DNA of 64,000 bases from Catenovulum agarivorans DS-2 (GTDB lineage Bacteria > Pseudomonadota > Gammaproteobacteria > Enterobacterales > Alteromonadaceae): NCBI RefSeq assembly GCF_000568405.1, contig NZ_ARZY01000004.1, positions 1 to 64,000 of the forward strand, given 5' to 3'. Both the position numbers and the translations under genes were made by a program. Below the pieces are notes generated by a model that saw only the letters and a list, made by a program, of their open reading frames with translations, had not been told where the DNA came from and did no database searches. Each line of letters opens with the position of its first letter. The first letter of the stretch is position 1. Below are positions 44,889-53,395 of this stretch, piece by piece.

Positions 44889-46187
44889 ATGACAAAATTA
44901 TCGAAAAAAATGGTAATCATGTCGATTGCTATCGTGTTGGGTGCAGCGGTTTCACATACGCTGACGACGCCAGTACACGCTCAATCTAGTGCAACCAGCA
45001 AAACGGTTAAAGTGCCAGCCATGCGCTCTAAAGTATACGAGCAATTGGCTAGAGCGCAATCAATCGCTGATGAAGGCAAACCACAAGAAGCCATTGAAGC
45101 GCTTGATAATGTAAATCGTAAGCGTAGTTCAATGAATAGTTATGAAATCGCGATGATGCACAATTTTTATGCATTTGTGTATTACAACATGGAGAATATT
45201 CCAAAGGCGATTGAAAACTTCGAGGCTGTTGTTGCTGAAGAAGCTATTCCAGAGAGTTTGCGCCAAAGTACTTTATATAGCTTAGCTCAGTTAAGCATGT
45301 CGCAAGAAGATTACCAAGGCACCATTGATACGTTAAATGCTTGGTTGGCAGCAGGTGGTGATGCGGAAAATCCAAATGCACAAGTGTTAATGGCGCAGGC
45401 TTATTATCAGCTTAAACAATACGACAATGCGCTTCAGCCATTAAAAAAAGCAATTAAGTTAGTTGCAGATGCTGGCGACACACCAAAAGAAAACTGGTTT
45501 GTATTGCAACGAGCAATTTATTACTCGCTGAAAAAACCAGAGCATGTTGCCGATGTAACTGAAACGCTAGTGCGGTTATTTAATAAACCTGAATATTGGC
45601 TACAATTAGCTGGTATGTATGGTGAATTAGGTCTGGAAGATAAGCAACTAGCAATGATGGAAGTTGCTTATCAGCAAGGTTTTGTAACCAAACGAGCGGA
45701 CATTCTAACTTTGGCTCAATTATACGTGTATCACCAAGTACCGGTTAAAGGCGCGCTATTGTTGGATAAAGCAATAGAAGAGGGTAAGGTTGAGCAAAAT
45801 GTTAAAAACCTCAAGTTTTTAGCGCAAGCCTACACCTTAGCTAAAGAAGATGAAAAAGCTGTGCCAGTTTTGGCCAAAGCAGCTGAATTATCAACTGATG
45901 GCAACCTTGATGCTCAATTAGGCCAAACTTATCTAAATATGGAAAAGTGGCAGCTTGCGATTCAATCAACTCAAAAAGCGATTGAAAAGGGCCAGCTAGA
46001 CGACATGGGTAAAGCACAATTGGTGCTTGGCATGGCTTACTTTAATTTGAAACAGTATGATAAATCGCTTAAAGCCTTACAGGTCGCTAGCGAGCATAAC
46101 TCAAGTAAAATGATGGCTAAGCAATGGCAAAAGTACGTGTCTAAAGAGAAAGAAAACGCCGAAGCCTTGGCAAATATTTCTGCTTAA
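44889..46187 (+). CDS. Exported TPR protein of the TonB2 operon
   Basis: A 432-residue protein with a signal peptide (MSIAIVLGAAVSHTLTTPVHA) and TPR helices throughout (KVYEQLARAQSIADEGKPQE, AQVLMAQAYYQLKQYDNALQP, LGMAYFNLKQYDKSLKALQ). A TPR protein closes the TtpC-type TonB2 operons of Vibrio and Shewanella as well. It probably acts in the periplasm as a scaffold for the complex; no enzyme domain is visible. It starts 17 bases after tonB. Confidence 0.88.
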   Translation: MTKLSKKMVIMSIAIVLGAAVSHTLTTPVHAQSSATSKTVKVPAMRSKVYEQLARAQSIADEGKPQEAIEALDNVNRKRSSMNSYEIAMMHNFYAFVYYNMENIPKAIENFEAVVAEEAIPESLRQSTLYSLAQLSMSQEDYQGTIDTLNAWLAAGGDAENPNAQVLMAQAYYQLKQYDNALQPLKKAIKLVADAGDTPKENWFVLQRAIYYSLKKPEHVADVTETLVRLFNKPEYWLQLAGMYGELGLEDKQLAMMEVAYQQGFVTKRADILTLAQLYVYHQVPVKGALLLDKAIEEGKVEQNVKNLKFLAQAYTLAKEDEKAVPVLAKAAELSTDGNLDAQLGQTYLNMEKWQLAIQSTQKAIEKGQLDDMGKAQLVLGMAYFNLKQYDKSLKALQVASEHNSSKMMAKQWQKYVSKEKENAEALANISA

Positions 46188-46196
46188 TCTGTATTC

Positions 46197-46221
46197 AGCG
46201 GTTATCTATTGGATAGCCGCT
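46197..46221 (+). terminator. Possible terminator of the TonB2 operon
   Basis: AGCGGTTATC pairs with GGATAGCCGCT (G-T pair inside) around TATT, but there is no U-run, so termination may be Rho-assisted. Confidence 0.4.
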
Positions 46222-46317
46222 TAAACCCGCCTCACATTTCATCATAATTTAACTCGCATCTTTGCTGATATTCTTCTAAGCTATTTTTACACTTGCTGAA
46301 CCCATGGTGGAGTATTT

Positions 46318-46725
46318 ATGAGCTTTATTTTAGACGCCAGGCTTGAAGCGGACTGTATTGAAGTTGCGGATTTGGAGTTAAGCCGCCTGTTATTGATGAA
46401 TAACAGACTTGTACCTTGGTTAATTCTAGTACCTCGTAGAGAAAATGCTGCAGAGATAACAGATTTAACTTTAACCGAACAGCAAATTTTGCTAAACGAA
46501 ATCACTATGGTGACAAATCTACAGCAAAAACTGTTTTCACCAGATAAGATAAACACAGCAGCGATTGGTAATATTGTTAGGCAATTACATGTTCATGTGA
46601 TTGGCCGCTATAAAAATGATCCTGTTTGGCCCGCGCCAGTGTGGGGTAATTTGGCGCAAGAGCCGTATCACGAAGGTGAATTAGTGCAACGGGTGCAAAT
46701 GCTGCGACACGCTATTTGTATATAA
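46318..46725 (+). CDS. HIT-domain protein
   Basis: A 135-residue member of the histidine-triad superfamily, with the nucleotide-binding end QLHVHVIGRYKNDPVWP in which the triad is H-V-H-V-I. It probably hydrolyses nucleotide-phosphoryl or related bonds; the substrate cannot be told. The order of motifs resembles the diadenosine-type HIT branch rather than Hint. It stands alone between the TonB2 operon and acnB, with GGTGGAG just upstream of the ATG. Confidence 0.88.
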   Translation: MSFILDARLEADCIEVADLELSRLLLMNNRLVPWLILVPRRENAAEITDLTLTEQQILLNEITMVTNLQQKLFSPDKINTAAIGNIVRQLHVHVIGRYKNDPVWPAPVWGNLAQEPYHEGELVQRVQMLRHAICI

Positions 46726-46914
46726 AATCATAATCGCAACTTATGTTGGCTATTTGTGCAGTTAACGCCAACCTACCTGTTATTTTGCTAAGCATCACTT
46801 ATACTTGCTGGCATATTGTATGGGTAGGATAGGCGGTTTGTCTTTCCTATCTGTAGCAGAGTTAAGCAGAATTCAATTTAATAATATTTAGAGGAACTAC
46901 CCCGGAGGTGTTAA

Positions 46915-49722
46915 ATGAGCCTATATCAAGAGTATATGGCTGAGATCGAGACCCGTAAAACGGAACTTGGTTTAAATCCCAAACCAATTGACAGCGCTGA
47001 ATTAATGTCAGAAATCATTGCTCAAATTAAAGAGACTGGCAATGAATTCCGTGAAGACTCGTTAAAATTCTTTATTTACAATACTTTGCCGGGTACAACA
47101 CCTGCTGCAGGGGTAAAAGCTAAATTTCTTAAAGAAATCATCTTAGGTGAAGAGTCTGTTGCTGAGATAAATGCTGAATTTGCATTTGAATTACTCTCTC
47201 ACATGAAAGGTGGTCCTTCAATTGAAGTATTGCTAGATTTAGCTTTAGGTGATGATGCAGCCATTGCAGCTCAAGCATCTGAAGTATTAAAAACGCAAGT
47301 TTTCTTATACGAAGCAGACACAGATCGTCTACAGGCAGCTTTTAAAGAAGGTAATGCTGTTGCAAAAGAAATTTTAGAAAGTTATGCAAAAGCAGAGTTC
47401 TTTACAAAATTACCTGAATTAGACGAAAAAATCGAAGTTGTAACCTATATCGCAGGTGAAGGTGATATCTCTACTGACTTATTATCGCCAGGTAATCAAG
47501 CGCACTCGCGTGCTGACCGTGAACTTCACGGTAAATGTATGATCACCCCTGAAGCGCAGCAAGAAATTGTTGAGTTACAGAAAAAACACCCTAACGCCAA
47601 AGTAATGTTGATTGCTGAAAAAGGCACTATGGGGGTAGGTTCTTCTCGTATGTCAGGTGTGAACAATGTAGCACTTTGGGCGGGTAAACAAGCTTCGCCA
47701 TATGTACCATTTGTTAACATTGCGCCTGTTGTTGCAGGTACCAATGGTATCGCACCAATTTTCTTAACTACTGTTGATGTTACTGGTGGTATTGGTCTTG
47801 ACCTTAAAAACTGGGTTAAGAAAATAGATGCCGATGGCAATGTTGTAACGGATGCAAATGGTGACCCTGTGCTAGAAGAAGCATACTCAGTTGCAACTGG
47901 TACTGTGTTAACAATCGATACTAAAGCGAAGAAATTATTAAAAGGTGACGAAGAGTTAGTTGACGTTTCTTCTGCATTTACCCCGCAAAAAGTCGAATTC
48001 ATGCGTGCGGGTGGTTCATACGCTGTTACCTTTGGTAAGAAACTTCAAACTTTAGCTGCTGAAACTTTAGGTATTGAAGCCCCTCAAGTTTATGCACCGT
48101 CGAAAGAGATTTCTCACGAAGGTCAGGGTTTAACTGCGGTTGAAAAAATCTTTAACCGTAACGCGGTAGGTGTAGCATCTGAAGCACCATTACACGCGGG
48201 TTCAAACGTGCGTGTTAAAGTAAACATCGTTGGTTCACAAGATACAACTGGCCCAATGACATGTCAGGAATTAGAAGCGATGGCTGCTTCGACGATTTCT
48301 CCATTAGTTGATGGTGCATATCAGTCTGGTTGTCACACCGCATCAGTTTGGGATGCAAAAGCTCAGGCGAATATTCCTAAATTAATGGCGTTCATGAACA
48401 AATTTGGCCTTATCACTGCACGTGATCCAAAAGGCGTTTACCATGCGATGACCGACGTTATCCATAAAGTATTGAATGACATCACTGTAGATGACCGTTC
48501 AATTATTATTGGTGGTGACTCGCACACTCGTATGTCAAAAGGTGTCGCTTTTGGTGCAGATTCGGGTACGGTTGCAATTGCACTTGCTACAGGTGAGTCA
48601 GCAATGCCAATTCCAGAATCAGTTAAAGTTACTTTTAAAGGTAAAATGGCTGATCATATGGATTTCCGTGACGTTGTACACGCAACTCAAGCCCAAATGC
48701 TTAAGCAGTTTGGTGGTGAGAATGTATTCCAAGGTCGTGTAATCGAAGTTCATATTGGTACTTTAATGGCTGACCAAGCGTTCACATTTACTGACTGGAC
48801 AGCTGAGATGAAAGCCAAAGCGTCTATCTGTATTTCAGATGACGAAACCTTGATCCAATCAATTGAGCTTGCTAAGAGCCGTATCCAAATTATGATCAAC
48901 AAGGGTATGGACAACGAAGCTGGCATGTTAGCAGGTTTAATTAAATTGGCTGACGAGCGCATTGCCGGAATTAAATCAGGTGAAGAGCCAGCGTTAGCGC
49001 CAGATGACTCAGCTAAATACTATGCCGAAGTTGTTGTTGATTTAGACAGCATCGAAGAGCCTATGATTGCTGACCCTGATGTTAATAACGAAGATATTTC
49101 TAAGCGTTATACGCATGATGTGATTCGTCCAGTATCATTCTACAAAGACAAGCCTGTTGATTTAGGTTTCGTCGGCTCTTGTATGGTTCACAAAGGTGAC
49201 ATGCAAATTATTGCGCAAATGTTACGTAATATCGAAAAACAGAACGGTTCTGTTGAATTTAAAGCGCCATTAGTTGTTGCGCCGCCTACATACAACATTG
49301 TAGATGAGCTTAAAGCTGAAGGTGATTGGGAAATTCTAGAGAAGTACTCTGGCTTCGTGTTTGATGATGCAAATCCTAAGAGTTCGGCTCGTACTAAATA
49401 CGAAAACATTTTATATCTAGAACGTCCTGGTTGTAACTTATGTATGGGTAACCAAGAGAAAGCTGAACCTGGTGACACTGTTATTGCAACTTCAACACGT
49501 TTATTCCAAGGACGTGTTGTGGCTGACTCGGCAGAGAAAAAAGGTGAGTCTTTACTTGGTTCTACACCTTTAGTTGTGCTTTCAAGTGTGTTGGGTCGTT
49601 TCCCAACTATGGAAGAATATAAAGCTGCGGTTGCAGGTATCGACTTAACTAAATTTACTCCACCAGAAAAAGAATTGGCAAGTAAATTTGATGCAGAGAT
49701 TCCAGTAAAACGCGTTAACTAA
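46915..49722 (+). CDS. acnB: Aconitate hydratase B / 2-methylisocitrate dehydratase
   Basis: TCA-cycle iron-sulfur enzyme that interconverts citrate and isocitrate. It has the HEAT-like N-terminal domain, GEGDISTDLLSPGNQAHSRAD, VGSQDTTGPMTCQELEAMA, IIIGGDSHTRMSKGVAFGAD and the cluster cysteines in ERPGCNLCMGNQ. At 935 residues it is about 70 longer than the E. coli enzyme (865) and the extra parts resemble the longer form I recall from Bacteroidota. A strong GGAGGTG site precedes the ATG and a strong terminator follows. Confidence 0.97.
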   Translation: MSLYQEYMAEIETRKTELGLNPKPIDSAELMSEIIAQIKETGNEFREDSLKFFIYNTLPGTTPAAGVKAKFLKEIILGEESVAEINAEFAFELLSHMKGGPSIEVLLDLALGDDAAIAAQASEVLKTQVFLYEADTDRLQAAFKEGNAVAKEILESYAKAEFFTKLPELDEKIEVVTYIAGEGDISTDLLSPGNQAHSRADRELHGKCMITPEAQQEIVELQKKHPNAKVMLIAEKGTMGVGSSRMSGVNNVALWAGKQASPYVPFVNIAPVVAGTNGIAPIFLTTVDVTGGIGLDLKNWVKKIDADGNVVTDANGDPVLEEAYSVATGTVLTIDTKAKKLLKGDEELVDVSSAFTPQKVEFMRAGGSYAVTFGKKLQTLAAETLGIEAPQVYAPSKEISHEGQGLTAVEKIFNRNAVGVASEAPLHAGSNVRVKVNIVGSQDTTGPMTCQELEAMAASTISPLVDGAYQSGCHTASVWDAKAQANIPKLMAFMNKFGLITARDPKGVYHAMTDVIHKVLNDITVDDRSIIIGGDSHTRMSKGVAFGADSGTVAIALATGESAMPIPESVKVTFKGKMADHMDFRDVVHATQAQMLKQFGGENVFQGRVIEVHIGTLMADQAFTFTDWTAEMKAKASICISDDETLIQSIELAKSRIQIMINKGMDNEAGMLAGLIKLADERIAGIKSGEEPALAPDDSAKYYAEVVVDLDSIEEPMIADPDVNNEDISKRYTHDVIRPVSFYKDKPVDLGFVGSCMVHKGDMQIIAQMLRNIEKQNGSVEFKAPLVVAPPTYNIVDELKAEGDWEILEKYSGFVFDDANPKSSARTKYENILYLERPGCNLCMGNQEKAEPGDTVIATSTRLFQGRVVADSAEKKGESLLGSTPLVVLSSVLGRFPTMEEYKAAVAGIDLTKFTPPEKELASKFDAEIPVKRVN

Positions 49723-49752
49723 AGTTTTCGCTACACTTTAGCTTAATATATA

Positions 49753-49787
49753 AATCCCCGTTAGTTATAGACTAACGGGGATTTTTT
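49753..49787 (+). terminator. Intrinsic terminator of acnB
   Basis: AATCCCCGTTAGT (49753-49765) pairs perfectly with ACTAACGGGGATT (49771-49783) around TATAG, followed by T. Confidence 0.92.
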
Positions 49788-49821
49788 CGTTTTGTGAAAG
49801 AAGGGTAAAAGAGGGTAAAAG

Positions 49822-49846
49822 AAAAAGGCACGATAAACGTGCCTTT
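49822..49846 (-). terminator. Terminator of jelly-roll lipoprotein gene
   Basis: AAAGGCACG (49824-49832) pairs with CGTGCCTTT (49838-49846) around ATAAA; the A-run on the left gives a U-run for leftward RNA. Confidence 0.8.
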
Positions 49847-49886
49847 AAGGTGGTGCTAGAGTATTCTTATATACGCTATAAATTTG

Positions 49887-51635
49887 TTATAGCGCTTTCT
49901 CTGCTACTTTTGCATCAGCTGAAGATGACGAATATTCTGAGTCTGTGGTTAAGTCGTAATCTACTGAATAAGCTTCGAAGTCGGCTTCAAACGCTTTGGT
50001 TGTTGCTGCCGCATCAGAGTATATTACGATGTCATCAAAATAGGCTGCGCCATCCACTACTGCGCTGGTGTCACCAACTTTTAAGATAAGTGTTTGCACA
50101 CCGTCTTTAACATCAGCAAACGAGTCAGAGAACGAAGCGAAGTCGCCTAAACCAGAGTCTTGGCCGTTAATTTTTAAGTTCACGGTAGGTGCGACTGTAT
50201 CGCTGGCATTGGTCGCATCCCAAGTAATTTGAACATCATTCCACTCGCCTAGGGTAAATGTTGGAGTAATCGCTTGTTTACCGCTGCTATCAACTGTTTT
50301 TGGTACACGGACCGCAAGGTCACCATTGCCAATTCGTAAGTCAATTAAAGCGTCATAGGTACTTGTTGAACCACCGTATAATGCGATATATGCCTCTTTA
50401 GCTGTACCACCTGATGTTTTAATTTCGTCTTTGCTAAAGCGAATGTTCAATTGACCCGTTAACACTTTATCGTCAAGCTTCTTACGTAACTCACCTGCGT
50501 CATCGCTCATAGTATCACTAATTTTTGCCACTTTTGTTGTGGTCACAACTGGCGCGCTGGTGCTTTGTTGTTCAACAAATGCATCTGCTGTGCTAGAAGA
50601 ATATTCTGAATCGTTGCTTAAATCGAAGTTATCTGAATATGATTCGAAATCGGCTTCGAATGCTTTAGTTGTTGCTGATGCATCAGAGTATATGACAATA
50701 TCGTCGAAATAAGCTGAGCCATCTACTACAGCACTAGTGTCACCAACTTTTAAGATTAATGTTGCTATACCGCTCATTACATCTGTTAGTGAGTCACTGA
50801 ATGATGAGAAATCACCTAAACCAGAGTCTTGACCGTTAATTTTTACATTAACAATAGGTGCGACTGTATCTGTAGCGTTGGTCGCATCCCAGCTAATTTC
50901 CACTTCATTCCATTCGCCTATGGTAAATGTTGGGGTAATCGCTTGTTTACCGCTGCTATCAACTGATTTTGGTACACGGACCGCAAGGTCACCATTGCCA
51001 ATACGAAGGTCTACTAAAGCATCATATGTACTGGTTGAACCACCGTATAGTGCAATATACGCTTCTTTTGCGGTGCCACCAGAGGTTTTAATTTCATCTT
51101 TATTAAAGCGGATGGTTAGTTTACCTGTGATGATAGAGCCCGATAATTTTTTACGCAATTCGCCAGCATCGTCACTCATGGTGTCGCTGATTTTCGCCAC
51201 GTTGTTCAAGATAACCGGAGTCTGTGGTAATCCTGAAATAGTGATAACTAATTCAGCGGTTTGGCCATCAACAGATGTTACTGTGATTACATCATCCACA
51301 GTGTCGTTTTCATCTACTAAGTTTGCGATTGTATCATCACTGGTGTTTACCGTGTAAACCCATTTGCCTTCAAAGTCGATTGAAAATGTGCCATAGGTAG
51401 TTGCCATGCTAACTTGTTCAACAAAACCTTTTTCACCCAAATCTGGATCACTAACTTCCAAACTGCCTTGCAAGTCGCCCGCGTCACTGCGCACTTCTTG
51501 TGTTAAGGGACCTAAAATGACACCTGGAAGGTTTTCTGGTGGTGCAATGCTATCCCCAGTGCTGTCTTTGTCTAATTCACATGCAGCTAATGCTAATGTC
51601 ATTGCTGCTGTAATTAAGCATTTTTTCATGTTCAT
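49887..51635 (-). CDS. Lipoprotein with VCBS-like domain and two jelly-roll-like modules
   Basis: A 582-residue predicted lipoprotein (lipobox LALAAC, Cys19). Residues about 46-136 are a VCBS/cadherin-like domain (DLQGSLEVSDPD, GTFSIDFEGKWVYTVN). Then two very similar modules follow at about 147-360 and 368-582, period 223 residues, each with VAKISDTMSDDAGELRKKL, AYIALYGGSTSTYDAL, VDSSGKQAITPTFT and YFDDIVIYSDA. They look like LamG/CBM-type jelly rolls of the kind attached to alginate lyases; binding is inference. There is no catalytic domain. It lies next to PL7, and the ATG at 51635 has GAGG upstream. Confidence 0.75.
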   Translation of the reverse strand: MNMKKCLITAAMTLALAACELDKDSTGDSIAPPENLPGVILGPLTQEVRSDAGDLQGSLEVSDPDLGEKGFVEQVSMATTYGTFSIDFEGKWVYTVNTSDDTIANLVDENDTVDDVITVTSVDGQTAELVITISGLPQTPVILNNVAKISDTMSDDAGELRKKLSGSIITGKLTIRFNKDEIKTSGGTAKEAYIALYGGSTSTYDALVDLRIGNGDLAVRVPKSVDSSGKQAITPTFTIGEWNEVEISWDATNATDTVAPIVNVKINGQDSGLGDFSSFSDSLTDVMSGIATLILKVGDTSAVVDGSAYFDDIVIYSDASATTKAFEADFESYSDNFDLSNDSEYSSSTADAFVEQQSTSAPVVTTTKVAKISDTMSDDAGELRKKLDDKVLTGQLNIRFSKDEIKTSGGTAKEAYIALYGGSTSTYDALIDLRIGNGDLAVRVPKTVDSSGKQAITPTFTLGEWNDVQITWDATNASDTVAPTVNLKINGQDSGLGDFASFSDSFADVKDGVQTLILKVGDTSAVVDGAAYFDDIVIYSDAAATTKAFEADFEAYSVDYDLTTDSEYSSSSADAKVAEKAL

Positions 51636-51998
51636 GATTTCATTCCTCGTTAGCTTACCTATTGTCATTTCGCAATTAGATTAAGGCTTATTGCTAGACA
51701 GTTTAGATAAAATTGTCTGTTCTTTGTTGTGTCGTTACCAAGTCAATTTCCATATTAATTGCTACAGGCTTGCCGGATAGCAGGCTTGAGCATTCCGTTT
51801 TGTTCGTTTTGTAATTAAACGATATGTTTAAAATACAACAAAGATTACACTATTTACAAGATGTTTTTACAATTTGGACAAACAAAAGTGTAATACATGT
51901 TTGTCTGATTGTGAGCAGTTACGGTAAAGTTGCTTGTTATCAATAAGTTAAAATAAAAGGCACATTGAGTGCCTTTTATTATCTTGAAAAAAATATTG
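51636..51998. promoter_or_regulatory. Leader region of jelly-roll lipoprotein gene
   Basis: 363 gene-free bases between PL7 and the jelly-roll gene. It contains the terminator of PL7 (51950-51977), a GACAAAC/GTTTGTC dyad (51877-51905) and the FadR-type near-site ATGTTTTTACAA (51861-51872). Confidence 0.5.
51950..51977 (-). terminator. Terminator of PL7 gene
   Basis: AAAAGGCAC (51955-51963) pairs with GTGCCTTTT (51969-51977) around ATTGA; leftward RNA ends in a U-rich run. Confidence 0.8.
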
Positions 51999-53102
51999 TT
52001 ATTTTGGTTGGGTGCTTTCACCAACTTTAAGTTTGGTAAAGGTAACTTGCACATAATCACCATTGGCCTTGTCGGTTTCCCAATCACCGGTTCCCGGACA
52101 AGCTGTGTACCACCCACCTTTAGCGTCTTTGGTGCTACATTGGTTGTATGCTCCAGCTTTAAAGTAGTTCCAGTCGCCCGTGTAACCATTTGGATGGTCG
52201 AGTTCATCTACCTTGCCATATGCATCAACATTGTTAGTTAGGTCAATTGAGTATTTAACCGTAGGTTTGCCTTTGGCTGTAAACTCTAGGTGCATTACGT
52301 TTTCATGCACGTTGACGACATAACTAAATTCTTCGCCTAATGCGATACCCGCTTCACCCGGGTCTGCTGGGTTGTCCCAAGTGTTGCCCCATACTGGATA
52401 AGCTATATCTGTTCTATTTGGGTCGGTTTTTGGGAGGTTTCTTTCATAGTTCCAAAAGACCGAGCCTTTGTCGTGATGCGGAAACTTTTTATAGTAAATT
52501 TTCAGAGGTTCGTTACCCCAACCAAAACCTAAACCTAAGTCGATGATATTTTGATCTTTGCCAGCGTGGATCTGCCCAATAACAACAGAGTAAGCAGGTG
52601 GCTTGTCTGGATGGCCGGCTCTAGTTGCTACGTGATCGACTCTTAGGCTAGCTTCCATTTTTCCGCCGATACGCACACCTAAACGCTCAAAACGGTCTGA
52701 CAACGGATGTGCCGCTAAATAGAAATTATTCTGTGGTGCTTTGGTTTTTATTTTTGTATTGCTGCCACGTAATTGGTGACGTAATTCGCTACGCGTGTTA
52801 GTTGAGCCACTGGTTGTGATTGCTTTATTTGGCGCTGCAAAAACCATATGCCCGTTTTCATCTAAATAAAAATAATCAGGGTGTGAGTAACTTTGAATGG
52901 CTTTTACGTCTATTTCGTCTATCTTGCCATTACCATCACCGTCCATAGGTAAGGTGATTTTCCACTCGCTTAAATCAAACTTATCTGCTGGAACCAAGCT
53001 ATTGGTTGACGAACTGGTGGTTTGAGGCGTTTCTGTTGATGAACAGGCGATAAGCGCTGTAGCTATAATAGATAAAACGCTAACTGCTTTAATTCTTTGC
53101 AT
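51999..53102 (-). CDS. PL7 alginate lyase lipoprotein
   Basis: Secreted or surface lipoprotein (lipobox LIAC, Cys20) that cleaves alginate by beta-elimination. The three PL7 landmarks are present: RSELRHQLR at 104-112, QIH at 177-179 and YFKAGAYNQ at 313-321, giving the catalytic His and Tyr, with Arg and Glu in the substrate cleft. Cys322 and Cys335 may form a disulfide. An insertion with HAGKDQNIIDLGLGF follows QIH. The gene is divergent from a second lyase-like lipoprotein gene, across a motif-rich promoter region. Confidence 0.93.
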   Translation of the reverse strand: MQRIKAVSVLSIIATALIACSSTETPQTTSSSTNSLVPADKFDLSEWKITLPMDGDGNGKIDEIDVKAIQSYSHPDYFYLDENGHMVFAAPNKAITTSGSTNTRSELRHQLRGSNTKIKTKAPQNNFYLAAHPLSDRFERLGVRIGGKMEASLRVDHVATRAGHPDKPPAYSVVIGQIHAGKDQNIIDLGLGFGWGNEPLKIYYKKFPHHDKGSVFWNYERNLPKTDPNRTDIAYPVWGNTWDNPADPGEAGIALGEEFSYVVNVHENVMHLEFTAKGKPTVKYSIDLTNNVDAYGKVDELDHPNGYTGDWNYFKAGAYNQCSTKDAKGGWYTACPGTGDWETDKANGDYVQVTFTKLKVGESTQPK

Positions 53103-53168
53103 AAAAGTCTACCTTTGTTGCTTGATATCTTGACCTATACTTGATCGTAACTAAATCAATAATTGATT

Positions 53169-53193
53169 TTGTTTTTACAATAATGTAAAACAA
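53169..53193. promoter_or_regulatory. Two near-matches to the FadR-type site
   Basis: TTGTTTTTACAA (53169-53180) and ATGTAAAACAA (53183-53193) lie side by side in the PL7 promoter region, resembling TTGTAAAACAA found twice before the TBDR at 61497. Confidence 0.45.
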
Positions 53194-53212
53194 TATTTAT
53201 TATGTTGTAATT

Positions 53213-53322
53213 TATCTTGGTTAGTCAATAGCTGTTTGGTTAATATCCTCCAACTAATTTACTTTGCCACTAACCAAGAGATATCCAAATTGAGTTATTG
53301 CTTGATTAAATATTGGTTAGTC
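53213..53322. promoter_or_regulatory. Cluster of TTGGTTAG motifs between divergent lyase genes
   Basis: TTGGTTAGTC occurs exactly at 53217-53226 and 53313-53322, TTGGTTA at 53236-53242, and the inverted CTAACCAA at 53270-53277. TCTTGGTTAG and CTAACCAAGA form a 10-base inverted repeat. Confidence 0.45.
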
Positions 53323-53395
53323 TGTTTGTTTTGTCAAACAATCTGGCTGAATATTTAGTCTGGTTTTGCTTTAATTGTTATATAGGTGGAAATTG

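Noticed and set aside
47526-48002. Long antisense frame within acnB
   Set aside because: acnB is unmistakable here; the antisense frame is serine/threonine-rich low-complexity, a usual shadow of this codon usage.
53375-53395. Upstream in-frame start of the lyase-like lipoprotein
   Set aside because: The ATG at 53396 has a better-spaced ribosome site and leaves a standard lipoprotein signal.
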